Shown: in pieces, positions 46,136 through 55,329 of the stretch
Layout: every line of letters begins with the position of its first letter
How positions within the stretch are numbered: position 1 is the stretch's first letter
Assembly (NCBI RefSeq): GCF_900538275.1
Contig: NZ_LR130778.1
Location: 2,414,001-2,478,000, forward strand
From: Petrocella atlantisensis
GTDB lineage: Bacteria > Bacillota > Clostridia > Lachnospirales > Vallitaleaceae
Length of the DNA stretch: 64,000 nt
Direction of reading: 5' to 3'
Notes under the pieces: model-generated
What the model was told of the DNA's origin: nothing
Database searches by the model: none
Seen by the model: only the letters and a program-made list of their open reading frames with translations
Made by a program: the position numbers and the translations under genes

Positions 46136-46459
46136 ATGAAAATGATCAGAGCAATTGTCAGACCGGAAAAAGCAGGTTTTATATTAGACGAATTAAGTGA
46201 TGCCGGATATCCGGCGGTTACAAAGATAGATGTTGTTGGACGTGGAAAACAAAGAGGTGTCAAAGTGGGTAACATTCATTACGATGAGTTACCAAAAGAG
46301 CTGCTTATGATGGTGGTAGAAGATCAGGCAGTGGATGAAATTATTAGAATCATTACAAAAAGTGCAAAAACAGGCGATGGTACCTATGGTGACGGCAAGA
46401 TTTTTGTATCAGAAATGGAAGAAGCGTACACAATCAGTAGTGGCACATCAGGATTATAG
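46136..46459 (+). CDS. nifI1: PII-like nitrogenase regulator NifI1
   Basis: 107 residues, ATG after AAGGAGGCTATAACT. PII fold with MIRAIVRPEKAGFILDELSD, the T-loop region GRGKQRGVKVGNIHYDEL and MMVVEDQAVDEIIRIITKSA plus GDGKIFVSEME. NifI1 and NifI2 form a complex that switches off NifDK directly when 2-oxoglutarate is low, known from methanogens and found in clostridial nif clusters between nifH and nifD, as here. Confidence 0.95.
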   Translation: MKMIRAIVRPEKAGFILDELSDAGYPAVTKIDVVGRGKQRGVKVGNIHYDELPKELLMMVVEDQAVDEIIRIITKSAKTGDGTYGDGKIFVSEMEEAYTISSGTSGL

Positions 46460-46469
46460 GAGGTAGCGT

Positions 46470-46853
46470 ATGAAAGAAGTTATGGCAGTCATAAGAATGA
46501 ATATGATTAACGACACAAAAAAAGCACTTTCAGAGGCTGGATTTCCTTCAATCACCTGTCGCAAGGTTTATGGACGGGGAAAAAAGAAAGTCAATTTCGC
46601 ACTTATTGAAGATTTAATTGACGGATTACCTGTTGAAGAGCCAGCCGTTATAGAAGCTATATCAGAGAACTATCGACTGATTGCAAAAAGACTCTTAACA
46701 ATGATTGTTGAGGATTCAGAGGTACAAAAGATTGTGGACATAATAATCGAAACGAATCAAACAGGGAATATGGGTGATGGGCGTATTTTTGTTTCAAACA
46801 TAAGTGATGTTATTCGAATCAGAACCGATGAAGTTGGCGCACTTGCACTTTAG
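46470..46853 (+). CDS. nifI2: PII-like nitrogenase regulator NifI2
   Basis: 127 residues, ATG after ATAGGAGGTAGCGT, 10 bases downstream of nifI1. MKEVMAVIRMNMINDTKKAL, RKVYGRGKKKVNFALIEDLI (the longer T-loop typical of NifI2) and MIVEDSEVQKIVDIIIETNQ with GDGRIFVSNISDVIRIRTDE. It partners with NifI1 in post-translational control of nitrogenase by 2-oxoglutarate and ATP. Confidence 0.95.
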   Translation: MKEVMAVIRMNMINDTKKALSEAGFPSITCRKVYGRGKKKVNFALIEDLIDGLPVEEPAVIEAISENYRLIAKRLLTMIVEDSEVQKIVDIIIETNQTGNMGDGRIFVSNISDVIRIRTDEVGALAL

Positions 46854-46868
46854 AAAGGAGTGAAATCC

Positions 46869-48476
46869 ATGTCAGAATCAAAAAAATTGGTAGATAAGGT
46901 ATTAGACATATACCCTGCTAAAGTTATGAAGAACAGAAAAAGTCATATGGTCATAAAAGATGCATCAGTAAAACAAGAGATAGCTGCAAATACACGAGCA
47001 ATTCCGGGGATCATCACCAATAGAGGTTGTGCTTATGCAGGCTGTAAAGGTGTTGTCATTGGTCCAATCGTAGATATGGTTCATATCGTACACGGCCCGG
47101 TTGGCTGTTCCTATTATGCATGGGGTACAAGGCGTAATAAAGGAAAAGCAAGAGAAGGCGGTCAGAATTTCTTAGAATATGCATTTACAACAGATATGCA
47201 GGAAAGTGACATTGTGTTTGGTGGTGAGAAGAAGCTTAAGGCAGCCATTGATGAAGCCGTAGAACTGTTTCATCCCAAAGCAATATCCATATCCGCCACT
47301 TGTCCGGTAGGACTAATTGGTGATGATATCCATGCTATAGCACGAGACAAAGCCAAAGAGCATGGATTGAAGATCCTAGCCTTTAGCTGTGAAGGTTATA
47401 AAGGTGTAAGTCAATCCGCAGGTCATCATATCGCTAACAATAAGTTAATGACAGATGTTATAGGTACAATCGACACACCGGCTAAGGAATTTTCCATCAA
47501 CTTACTTGGTGAATACAACATAGGTGGAGATGAATGGGAGATTGCCAGAGTACTTACAAAAATCGGCTATAACATTATATCTACCATGACCGGTAACGGT
47601 GCCATTGATGAAATTGCCAATGCTCACAAGGCGGATTTGAACGTTATACAATGCCATAGATCCATTAACTACGTAGCAGAAATGGTTGAAACCAAATACG
47701 GACTGCCATGGATCAAGGTTAACTTTATCGGCGTCGAAGGCTTTTCAAAAGCACTCCGAGATATGGCCAAATATTTTGATGATCCGGCGTTGACAGCGAG
47801 AACAGAAGCAGTTATAGCTGAAGAAACTGCCAGTATAGAAGAAGAAATGGCAACATATAAGGCATTGCTCGACGGGAAAACAGCGGTTCTTTTTGTAGGC
47901 GGTTCCAGGGCACATCATTATCAAGGCTTACTCAGAGAGATTGGTATTGAGACAATCGTGGCCGGATATGAGTTTGGACACCGAGATGATTACGAGGGTA
48001 GAGATGTCATTCCATATATTAAAGTAGATGCAGACAGTCGTAACATTGAAGAAATTCATGTAGAAAAAGATGAGAAAAAATACTCCCTCAGAATACCGGC
48101 TTCAAGAGCCGAGCAACTAAAAAAAGAGATTCCTTGGGCGTCCTATGATGGCTTGTTGTCCGAGATGAAAGATGGCACCTTAGTTATTGATGACTTGAAT
48201 CATATTGAAACGGAACAAATCATAAAAATCTTAAAGCCAGAATTCTTCGGATCAGGAATCAAAGATAAGTACATGGTACAAAAAATGGGTGTCTATGCGA
48301 AGCAAATGCATTCCTATGATTATTCCGGACCTTATGCAGGATACCAAGGCGCTGTTAATTTTTCAAGAGATGTTGCAGCAGGGATCTTAACGCCTGCATG
48401 GAAATACATTACGGCACCATGGTATAAAGAGCCATTGCTAAGTGGCAAAGTGGAAGGAGTTGAACAAGTATGTTAG
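46869..48476 (+). CDS. nifD: nitrogenase molybdenum-iron protein alpha chain
   Basis: 535 residues from ATG 46869, 9 bases after AAAGGAG; the GTG at 46860 abuts that site. P-cluster ligands lie in GCAYAGCKG, GPVGCSYYAWGTRRN and SATCPVGLIGDD. FeMo-cofactor ligands are Cys in NVIQCHRSINYVAEM and His in MHSYDYSGPYAGYQ. The His of SQSAGHHIANN, equivalent to alpha-His195 of Azotobacter, is present. These mark an active Mo-type alpha chain. It overlaps nifK by 7 bases. Confidence 0.97.
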   Translation: MSESKKLVDKVLDIYPAKVMKNRKSHMVIKDASVKQEIAANTRAIPGIITNRGCAYAGCKGVVIGPIVDMVHIVHGPVGCSYYAWGTRRNKGKAREGGQNFLEYAFTTDMQESDIVFGGEKKLKAAIDEAVELFHPKAISISATCPVGLIGDDIHAIARDKAKEHGLKILAFSCEGYKGVSQSAGHHIANNKLMTDVIGTIDTPAKEFSINLLGEYNIGGDEWEIARVLTKIGYNIISTMTGNGAIDEIANAHKADLNVIQCHRSINYVAEMVETKYGLPWIKVNFIGVEGFSKALRDMAKYFDDPALTARTEAVIAEETASIEEEMATYKALLDGKTAVLFVGGSRAHHYQGLLREIGIETIVAGYEFGHRDDYEGRDVIPYIKVDADSRNIEEIHVEKDEKKYSLRIPASRAEQLKKEIPWASYDGLLSEMKDGTLVIDDLNHIETEQIIKILKPEFFGSGIKDKYMVQKMGVYAKQMHSYDYSGPYAGYQGAVNFSRDVAAGILTPAWKYITAPWYKEPLLSGKVEGVEQVC

Positions 48477-49837
48477 ATGAAACCAAAGGTTTATATAAAA
48501 AAAGAACAGGTCTAAAAATCAATCCGGCAAAAACATGTCAACCAATAGGCGCAATGTATGCTGCCCTAGGTATTCACAAATGCTTGCCCCATAGTCATGG
48601 ATCACAAGGCTGTTGTTCTTATCATCGTATGCATTTAACAAGACACTATAGAGATCCAATTGTCGCATCAACCAGTTCATTTACAGAAGGTGCTTGTGTA
48701 TTCGGAGGGAAATCCAACCTTAAGAAAGGTCTTGAAAATGTTTTTCATATATATAATCCGGATGTGGTCGCAGTCAATACCACCTGCTTATCGGAGACGA
48801 TCGGAGACGACGTAGGTGAGATTATCAAATCCACGGATGTTCCCGAAGGAAAAACAGTGATCTTTGCCAACACACCAAGTTACGCAGGGTCTCATGTGAC
48901 AGGCTTTTCCAATATGTGTAAAGCCATGGTCACCCATGTATCTGAGAAAAAAGAAGGCAAAAAAGCAAAAGGCATTAACATCTTACCGGGCTATGTAGAA
49001 CCCAGTGACATGATGGAGATTAAGAGAATAGCCACATTGTTAAACGTTCCTTTTACAATGTTTCCGGATACAAGTAATGTTGTAGCAACACCGAACACAG
49101 GTAACTATAGCATGTATCCAGAGGGCGGGACCACCATTAAAGAAATAAGAAGAGCAGGCAATGCTATTGCAACCGTAGCCCTTGGTAGCTTCTCATCTGA
49201 AGCAGCAGCTTATGAACTTGAGAAAAAATGTGAAGTCGTCCCCTATATCATGAAAGAACCAATCGGTATCAAAGCAACAGACGCTTTCATCATGAAACTA
49301 CTGGAATTAAACGGTGGGAATATGGACGCTTCATTAGAGTTTGAGCGGGGCCAATTGGTGGACGTTATGGTGGATGTTCACAATCATTATCATGGTAAAA
49401 AAGTTGCTCTCTTCGGAGATCCGGATATCTTGATTGCCATGACAGAATTTGTTATAGACCTTGGCATGATTCCCACCCTTGTGCTGACAGGCACACCCGG
49501 TAAGATATTTGTGGCAGAGATTCAAGCCATGTTTGACCAAGCGGGACTTACAGAGAGTCAGGTGATGATCGAAGAAGATTTATTTACCTTCCATCAATTG
49601 ATAAAAGCCTCACCCGTAGATATAATTATTGGGAATACCTATGGCAAATACATAGCACGTGCAGAACAAGTGCCGCTTGTGCGTATGGGATGGCCCATTC
49701 TTGACCGAGTCGGCCACAGTTACTTCCCGGTTGTGGGTTATAAAGGTGCACTAAGAATCATAGAAAAAATAACAACAGCCTTATTGGATCACTACGATCA
49801 GACTTGCGAAGAAGAAGATTTTGAACTGGTTATGTAA
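48470..49837 (+). CDS. nifK: nitrogenase molybdenum-iron protein beta chain
   Basis: 455 residues, ATG within the end of nifD after GTGGAAGGAGTTG. P-cluster Cys lie in AKTCQPIGAMYAALG, SHGSQGCCSYHRMHL and NTTCLSETIGDD. It lacks the long N-terminal extension of proteobacterial NifK, as is usual in Clostridia. It forms the alpha2-beta2 dinitrogenase with NifD. A hairpin separates it from nifE. Confidence 0.96.
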   Translation: MLDETKGLYKKRTGLKINPAKTCQPIGAMYAALGIHKCLPHSHGSQGCCSYHRMHLTRHYRDPIVASTSSFTEGACVFGGKSNLKKGLENVFHIYNPDVVAVNTTCLSETIGDDVGEIIKSTDVPEGKTVIFANTPSYAGSHVTGFSNMCKAMVTHVSEKKEGKKAKGINILPGYVEPSDMMEIKRIATLLNVPFTMFPDTSNVVATPNTGNYSMYPEGGTTIKEIRRAGNAIATVALGSFSSEAAAYELEKKCEVVPYIMKEPIGIKATDAFIMKLLELNGGNMDASLEFERGQLVDVMVDVHNHYHGKKVALFGDPDILIAMTEFVIDLGMIPTLVLTGTPGKIFVAEIQAMFDQAGLTESQVMIEEDLFTFHQLIKASPVDIIIGNTYGKYIARAEQVPLVRMGWPILDRVGHSYFPVVGYKGALRIIEKITTALLDHYDQTCEEEDFELVM

Positions 49838-49849
49838 GCACTAAAAACA

Positions 49850-49878
49850 TTGGGTGATTTCAAATAGAAATCACCCAA
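49850..49878 (+). terminator. hairpin between nifK and nifE
   Basis: TTGGGTGATTT (49850-49860) pairs perfectly with AAATCACCCAA (49868-49878), followed by TAAATTAAA. It probably attenuates transcription between the structural and the cofactor-assembly genes. Confidence 0.6.
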
Positions 49879-49910
49879 TAAATTAAACCATGAAGATAAG
49901 GAGGCGCGAT

Positions 49911-51371
49911 ATGAATCAGAAATCAACAATCATTGCAGATCATAGAGAAAATCAAGTGCTGGTCAACGACAAACAGAAAAATCAGGCCATCGCTTGTGAC
50001 ACCCATTCGGTTTCAGGGGTTGTCAGCCAGAGGGCTTGTGTTTATTGTGGTGCTAGGGTGGTTTTGAACCCGATTACAGACGCTGCCCATATCGTTCATG
50101 GACCAATAGGATGTGCTTCATATACGTGGGATATTAGAGGCAGTTTAAGCTCAGATAGTGAGTTGTTTCGCACCAGTTTTTCCACAGATTTAAGAGAACA
50201 TGACATTATTTTTGGTGGTGAGAAAAAACTAATAGCAGCCATTGATGAAATTGTGATTCGAGAAAAGCCGAAGGCAGTTTTCATTTACTCCACTTGTGTG
50301 GTAGGTGTTATTGGAGATGATGTTAAAGCCATAGCAAAAAAAGCGGAGATTAAACATGGTATTCGGGTCATCCCCGTTCACTCATCCGGATTTTCGGGAA
50401 GCAAAAAAGACGGTTATAAAGCGGCTTGTCATGCCATATTGGACTTAATGGGGCCTGAAAAAGTAGAAGTCAAAACACCCCATAGTCTGAATTTCTTAGG
50501 CGATTTCAACTTGGCAGCGGAGGCATGGATTATAAGAGATTACCTTGAAACCATAGGTCTAGAACTTAAAACAGTCATAACAGGAGATGCAACCATAGAC
50601 TCGCTCAGAGCGGCAAAATCAGCGACTATTAATGTGGTTCAATGTGCCGGCTCCATGACCTATCTGGCCAAACAAATGAAAATGAATTACGACATTCCTT
50701 TTGAGAATATAAGATTTTTTGGCATTAAGGATACCATTAGATCTCTTAGAAAAATCGTGTTTTCTATAGGAACAGAAGAACATGTGAAACGATTTGAGAC
50801 ATTGGTGGCTCAAAAAGAGGCTTATTATCAACCGATGGTAGAAGCTTATAAAAGAAAATTAATCGGCAAAAAAGTCGCACTGTATGTTGGCGGTGGTTTT
50901 AAAGCCATATCACTTATAGAACAATTTGCAGATTTAGGCATCCAGACGGTACTGGTGGGGACACAAACAGGCTCAAAAGAAGAATATGAGCAATTTAGAA
51001 AACTAACAGGAGAAGGGACAGTAATCTTAGATGATACCAACCCGACTGAACTGGAACATTTTATTAAAGAAACAGGCGCCCATATATTGGTAGGTGGCGT
51101 TAAGGAAAGACCATTGGCTTATAAGCTTGGTGTTTCCTTCATTGATCACAATCATGAAAGAAAGCATCCTTTATGTGGATTTGAAGGGGCACTTAATTTT
51201 GCGATGGAAGTGGATGCCACCGTTAATTCACCTGTTTGGGATATTGTGAAAACATTCAAGACTAATAATGAAACTAAATCTGAATCTAAAACTAAAACTA
51301 AAATTAAACAAGCCAATGAAGTGCAGCCATTTGATGTTATAGATCTCACTATAGAAGGAGGCGTCCTATGA
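49911..51371 (+). CDS. nifE: FeMo-cofactor scaffold protein NifE
   Basis: 486 residues from ATG 49911, after AAGGAGGCGCGAT; an in-frame ATG at 49890 precedes the site. NifD-like: SQRACVYCGARVVLNPITDA, GPIGCASYTWDIRG, FIYSTCVVGVIGDD and NVVQCAGSMTYLAKQM hold the cluster ligands. The NifD cofactor His motif is replaced by SFIDHNHERKHPLCGFEGAL, as expected for the scaffold. The C-terminus (about 445-486) is a Lys/Thr/Ser-rich low-complexity tail. Its stop overlaps nifN by 4 bases (ATGA). Confidence 0.95.
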   Translation: MNQKSTIIADHRENQVLVNDKQKNQAIACDTHSVSGVVSQRACVYCGARVVLNPITDAAHIVHGPIGCASYTWDIRGSLSSDSELFRTSFSTDLREHDIIFGGEKKLIAAIDEIVIREKPKAVFIYSTCVVGVIGDDVKAIAKKAEIKHGIRVIPVHSSGFSGSKKDGYKAACHAILDLMGPEKVEVKTPHSLNFLGDFNLAAEAWIIRDYLETIGLELKTVITGDATIDSLRAAKSATINVVQCAGSMTYLAKQMKMNYDIPFENIRFFGIKDTIRSLRKIVFSIGTEEHVKRFETLVAQKEAYYQPMVEAYKRKLIGKKVALYVGGGFKAISLIEQFADLGIQTVLVGTQTGSKEEYEQFRKLTGEGTVILDDTNPTELEHFIKETGAHILVGGVKERPLAYKLGVSFIDHNHERKHPLCGFEGALNFAMEVDATVNSPVWDIVKTFKTNNETKSESKTKTKIKQANEVQPFDVIDLTIEGGVL

Positions 51372-52918
51372 TAAAAGTGATAGAACCTGATACAGACATT
51401 GTAGCAAAAAAAGCTGTAAAAGCATTAATGACAGAAATTCATAGAGATGGTTCCAAGGATAGAAACAAGGATAGAAACAAGGATAGAAACAAGGATAGAA
51501 ACAAGGATAGAAACTACGTAAATATGCAAGTGAACCCATGTAAGATGTGTATGCCAATGGGCGGTGCCATGGCGCTAAAAGGCGTTAAGAATGCCATGAC
51601 CATCATTCACGGATCTCAAGGATGTTCCACTTACATTAGAAGACATATGGCTGCCCATTACAATGAACCTATAGATATAGCATCGTCCTCTCTTTCAGAG
51701 GAAGGGACGGTCTATGGCGGTTCTAAGAATCTGAAGATTGGTATTCGTAACCTTGTGAATATGTATCAACCGGAAGTGGTTGGCGTATTAACCACTTGCT
51801 TGGCAGAGACCATAGGCGATGACATTGAACGTATCGTAAGAGAAGTCAGAGATACGGGAGAATTTGAGGGGATTGATATTATACCAATACCGACACCTGG
51901 GTATGGCGGCTCCCAAACCGAAGGTTATTTTGACACTATAAAAGCATTGATGGCCCATTTTGTTAAGAAACCGATACAAGTCCAAAAAGAGCTGGATGAA
52001 ACTAAAGCTCCATTTATAAACATCATCCTATCTGATGCCACATGTGAAGATGTTAGAGAGATCAAACGTATGGTTGAGCTATTTGGCGTAAAAGCATTAT
52101 TTATACCGGATATTTCGGATGCACTGGATGCCCCTTTTACCAATCATTATAACAAGCTATCAGAGGAAGGCATATCAAGAGAAGAACTAGCAAAAGTAAT
52201 CTATGCAAAAGCAACCATAGAGCTTGGTGATCTCGTTGCACCCAATCATTCCCCGGCTTTGTTCTTGGAAGAAGAATTTGGTGTAAAAGCCTATCGTCTG
52301 CCACTACCCATAGGTATTAACAACACAGATTGTTTGGTAAAGGCACTTGCAGAAGTATTTGATACAGATATTCCAAAAGCTCTTGAAGTTGAACGTGGTC
52401 GTTTAATGGATGGTATGATTGATGCCCATAAGCACAGCGCAACAGGTGACATAGCAGTATTTGGAGATATGAACTTAGTGATGGGCATAGCAAGTCTTGT
52501 TCTTGAAAACGGTATGCAGCTAAAACTTGCAGCAACTGGCTCCATGAGCAAACGTTTCAAAGAACAGCTAGAATCCAAATTGGATCAGTATCAACAAGAA
52601 GCTGAGATACTACAAGACACGGATTATGAGACCATTCGTGAAGTCATTCAACAAAAAGGTGTCAATTTAATGATGGGACCCTCAGATGGGAAATTCATAT
52701 GGGAAAAAGACCATGTCGACTTTATTCGAGTGGGCTTCCCGGTACATGATCATGTAGGTGCACAACGAAAAAATCTAATGGGGTATAAGGGTTCCTTAAG
52801 ATTCTTAGATGAGATTACCAACCACTTATTAGATCAAAAACATAAAGGCTATCGTGAACGTATGTATCAAACTTACTTTCCCAAAAAAGAAAACCACAAA
52901 ACCCATACAAACTTATGA
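51368..52918 (+). CDS. nifN: FeMo-cofactor scaffold protein NifN, with KDRN-repeat insert
   Basis: 516 residues, ATG overlapping the nifE stop, after GAAGGAGGCGTCCT. NifK-like: NPCKMCMPMGGAMALKGVKN, HGSQGCSTYIRRHMAAHY, SLSEEGTVYGGSKNLKIG and LTTCLAETIGDD. It forms the NifEN complex on which FeMo-cofactor matures. Near residues 30-50 it carries five copies of KDRN encoded by a perfect 12-base tandem repeat, ahead of the first conserved block, probably a flexible linker that can change length. NifB is a separate gene downstream and is not fused here. Confidence 0.94.
   Translation: MIKVIEPDTDIVAKKAVKALMTEIHRDGSKDRNKDRNKDRNKDRNKDRNYVNMQVNPCKMCMPMGGAMALKGVKNAMTIIHGSQGCSTYIRRHMAAHYNEPIDIASSSLSEEGTVYGGSKNLKIGIRNLVNMYQPEVVGVLTTCLAETIGDDIERIVREVRDTGEFEGIDIIPIPTPGYGGSQTEGYFDTIKALMAHFVKKPIQVQKELDETKAPFINIILSDATCEDVREIKRMVELFGVKALFIPDISDALDAPFTNHYNKLSEEGISREELAKVIYAKATIELGDLVAPNHSPALFLEEEFGVKAYRLPLPIGINNTDCLVKALAEVFDTDIPKALEVERGRLMDGMIDAHKHSATGDIAVFGDMNLVMGIASLVLENGMQLKLAATGSMSKRFKEQLESKLDQYQQEAEILQDTDYETIREVIQQKGVNLMMGPSDGKFIWEKDHVDFIRVGFPVHDHVGAQRKNLMGYKGSLRFLDEITNHLLDQKHKGYRERMYQTYFPKKENHKTHTNL
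51455..51514 (+). repeat. five perfect 12-base tandem repeats inside nifN
   Basis: The unit AAGGATAGAAAC is repeated five times without a mismatch (51455-51514). It is in frame and encodes KDRN each time. Copy-number change would keep the frame. Confidence 0.97.
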
Positions 52919-52944
52919 AGCGGCAAGATGAAGGAGGTAGATTT

Positions 52945-53820
52945 ATGAAAAATCTCTTAGGCACCATAAGGTTAAAGGACCATAACTCAGATATAACAAT
53001 AGATAAGAACGAGAAGCATCCGTGTTTTACTGCAAAAGCCCATGATTATGCACGCATGCACTTACCGGTAGCCCCCAAATGTAACATTCAATGTAATTAT
53101 TGTCATCGTAAGTATGACTGTAACAATGAAAGTCGTCCCGGTGTTACCTCGGACATATTAACGCCAAAAGAAGCACTACACAAATATATAGAGATCAAAA
53201 AGAAGATGCCCAATCTATCTGTGGTGGGTATCGCCGGGCCTGGCGATGCACTGGCGAATTGGGAGAATACAAAAGAAACACTTCGTTATATAAGGGCTTA
53301 TGATAAAGATATAGTCTTTTGCTTATCCACCAATGGTTTAAAACTGAGGAAGTATGCAGATCAGCTTATCGAACTGGGCGTGACCCATATTACTGTAACC
53401 ATCAATACCATCTATGAAGATGTTGCTGCCAAGATCTACAAATACATACGCTATGATGGTAAGAAATATTTTGGTGTTGAAGGGGCGAGACTTCTTTTGG
53501 AAGAACAATGGGCAGGCGTTGCTTACTTAGAAGATAAGGATGTTTTGACAAAAGTTAATGTTGTCTATCTCAAAGGCATCAACGATGACCACATAGATAA
53601 GATTGTAGAAAAAGCAGAGGCTATGGGCGCCAGTGTCACCAACATCATGGGGCATATACCTGTCGCGGATACGCCTTTTGAAGTCCTTGAACAAGCAACA
53701 AAAGAAGAAATTACTCAAGTAAGGCTAGATAATATGGGCACATTACCACAGATGCTACACTGTAACCAATGTAGGGCAGACGCAGTCGGTAAACTTGGCG
53801 GATGTCGCAGCGTAAGTTAA
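52945..53820 (+). CDS. nifB: FeMo-cofactor biosynthesis radical SAM protein NifB
   Basis: 291 residues from ATG 52945, after GAAGGAGGTAGATTT; ATG 52915 overlaps the nifN stop but has no site. The radical SAM motif is CNIQCNYC within HLPVAPKCNIQCNYCHRKYD, and AGPGDALAN is the SAM-binding part. The C-terminal HCNQCRADAVGKLGGC supplies Cys for auxiliary clusters. It makes NifB-co, the [8Fe-9S-C] precursor. It lacks the C-terminal NifX-like domain found in many proteobacteria. Confidence 0.96.
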   Translation: MKNLLGTIRLKDHNSDITIDKNEKHPCFTAKAHDYARMHLPVAPKCNIQCNYCHRKYDCNNESRPGVTSDILTPKEALHKYIEIKKKMPNLSVVGIAGPGDALANWENTKETLRYIRAYDKDIVFCLSTNGLKLRKYADQLIELGVTHITVTINTIYEDVAAKIYKYIRYDGKKYFGVEGARLLLEEQWAGVAYLEDKDVLTKVNVVYLKGINDDHIDKIVEKAEAMGASVTNIMGHIPVADTPFEVLEQATKEEITQVRLDNMGTLPQMLHCNQCRADAVGKLGGCRSVS

Positions 53821-53894
53821 GTAAGAGGCAAGACTATGAACGAGGCCTCCATTAATACAATAACGACTATAATGACAATCTAAGGAGAATAGTG

Positions 53895-54203
53895 ATGAAT
53901 CTACCAAAAAAACATATATTTGTATGTTCAAGTGCCAGACTAACAGGCGAGATCAAAGGATTTTGTGCTCAGAATGAGGGGCTTGAGATATTAGAAAATT
54001 TTGTTGAAGAAGTTCAAGAGAGAGAGTTGGATGGGGATATGATGGTCACCAATACAGGATGTCTAGGGATGTGCTCCATGGGGCCAATCGTCATCGTCTA
54101 TCCGGAAGGGACTTGGTACGGCAGAGTGACAGCCGATGATGTTGAAGAGATTATGGACGCCCTTGAATCCGGTGAAGTAGTAAAAAGACTGTTGATTGAA
54201 TAG
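53895..54203 (+). CDS. thioredoxin-like [2Fe-2S] ferredoxin
   Basis: 102 residues from ATG 53895, after AAGGAGAATAGTG; GTG 53892 directly precedes it. Four cluster Cys are seen: one at CSSAR, one at KGFCAQ, and two in NTGCLGMCSMGPIVIVYPEG. The last segment is typical of thioredoxin-fold ferredoxins of the NuoE/clostridial [2Fe-2S] kind. A gene of this type is common in clostridial nif clusters next to nifB or nifV. It may donate electrons to nitrogenase or to cofactor assembly. Confidence 0.9.
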   Translation: MNLPKKHIFVCSSARLTGEIKGFCAQNEGLEILENFVEEVQERELDGDMMVTNTGCLGMCSMGPIVIVYPEGTWYGRVTADDVEEIMDALESGEVVKRLLIE

Positions 54204-54261
54204 GAGGTTTTTCTCTTTAACCATAGGATAATCATGAACATTAGGATAAGGATGTGATTGG

Positions 54262-55329
54262 ATGATAAGAGATCTAGAAAAAGTAGCAGGTAAATTGGTT
54301 CATGAAGAAGCCCATAGATTAATAATTATTGACACAACCTTAAGAGATGGGGAACAATCAGCAGGTGTTGCCTTTAGCCACAAAGAAAAAATGACCATCG
54401 CAAGAAAGCTAGATGGTCTTGGTGTGGATATTATTGAAGCGGGCATTCCCGTCATGGGTAAGTCAGAGCAGAAAGTCATTTATGATATGCTATCAGCCAA
54501 TCTACATGCAGATATTCTGACATGGAATAGAATGTGTATCAAAGACATAGAAGCAACGCTGGTAACAGGTGCGACACATGCACATATATCTGTTCCTGTA
54601 TCGGACATACAGATTAGACACAAACTCAGAACAACCCGAAATGATCTTATAACAACCTATAAAAAAGTGCTAGACTATGCAAGGTCACATAATCTGGAAG
54701 TCTCTATAGGTGCAGAAGATGCCTCCAGAGCGGATGAATCATTTCTAATAGATATCTATGCCATAGCCATATCCTATGGCGTTAAGCGCATACGGTATGC
54801 AGATACCCTAAGTGTGCTTAATCCGTTCTCAGCATATGAGAGGATACAACAGCTTACTCAGAGATTGGCACAACATTTTAATATAACGCCTCGTTTATTA
54901 TCCCAGACTTTAGGGATTGATTTTCATGGCCACAATGACTTTGGGCTGGGTACAGCCAATGCACTAGGTGCATTCAAAGCAGGTGCTAGAATCATAAGCT
55001 GTAGCGTCAACGGTCTTGGAGAAAGAGCAGGGAATACGCCACTTGAGGAGATTGTTTTGGCCCTGAGTCACATGGAAGGGTGTGTCACTTCTATAGATAT
55101 GAAAAAGATTATGGAAGTGTCAAAGCTAGTTGAATTATATTCCGGTAGAACCCTTCAAGCAAGTAAACCCATTGTAGGGGACATGGTTTTTTCCCATGAG
55201 GCTGGTATACATGTGGATGGGCTTATAAAAGACCGCCGTAACTATACTTATCTTGATCCGGCCATTCTGGGTAGAGAGCATCATATGGTCATGGGTAAGC
55301 ACTTTGGTAAATATAAACGAATAAATTAA
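54262..55329 (+). CDS. nifV: homocitrate synthase
   Basis: 355 residues. It condenses acetyl-CoA and 2-oxoglutarate to homocitrate, the organic ligand of FeMo-cofactor. Catalytic features: IIDTTLRDGEQSAGVAFSHK, EAGIPVMGKSEQ, HAHISVPVSD, GAEDASRADE, DFHGHNDFGLGTANALGAFK and FSHEAGIHVDGLIKD. The C-terminus ends soon after VMGKHFGKY, about 20-30 residues shorter than usual, and its stop overlaps the convergent flavodoxin gene by four bases. The catalytic barrel is complete. This is the last gene of the nif cluster. Confidence 0.92.
   Translation: MIRDLEKVAGKLVHEEAHRLIIIDTTLRDGEQSAGVAFSHKEKMTIARKLDGLGVDIIEAGIPVMGKSEQKVIYDMLSANLHADILTWNRMCIKDIEATLVTGATHAHISVPVSDIQIRHKLRTTRNDLITTYKKVLDYARSHNLEVSIGAEDASRADESFLIDIYAIAISYGVKRIRYADTLSVLNPFSAYERIQQLTQRLAQHFNITPRLLSQTLGIDFHGHNDFGLGTANALGAFKAGARIISCSVNGLGERAGNTPLEEIVLALSHMEGCVTSIDMKKIMEVSKLVELYSGRTLQASKPIVGDMVFSHEAGIHVDGLIKDRRNYTYLDPAILGREHHMVMGKHFGKYKRIN

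Noticed and set aside
51455-51514. CRISPR-like direct repeats
   Set aside because: The units are 12 bases, contiguous without spacers, and in frame inside nifN. No cas genes are near.
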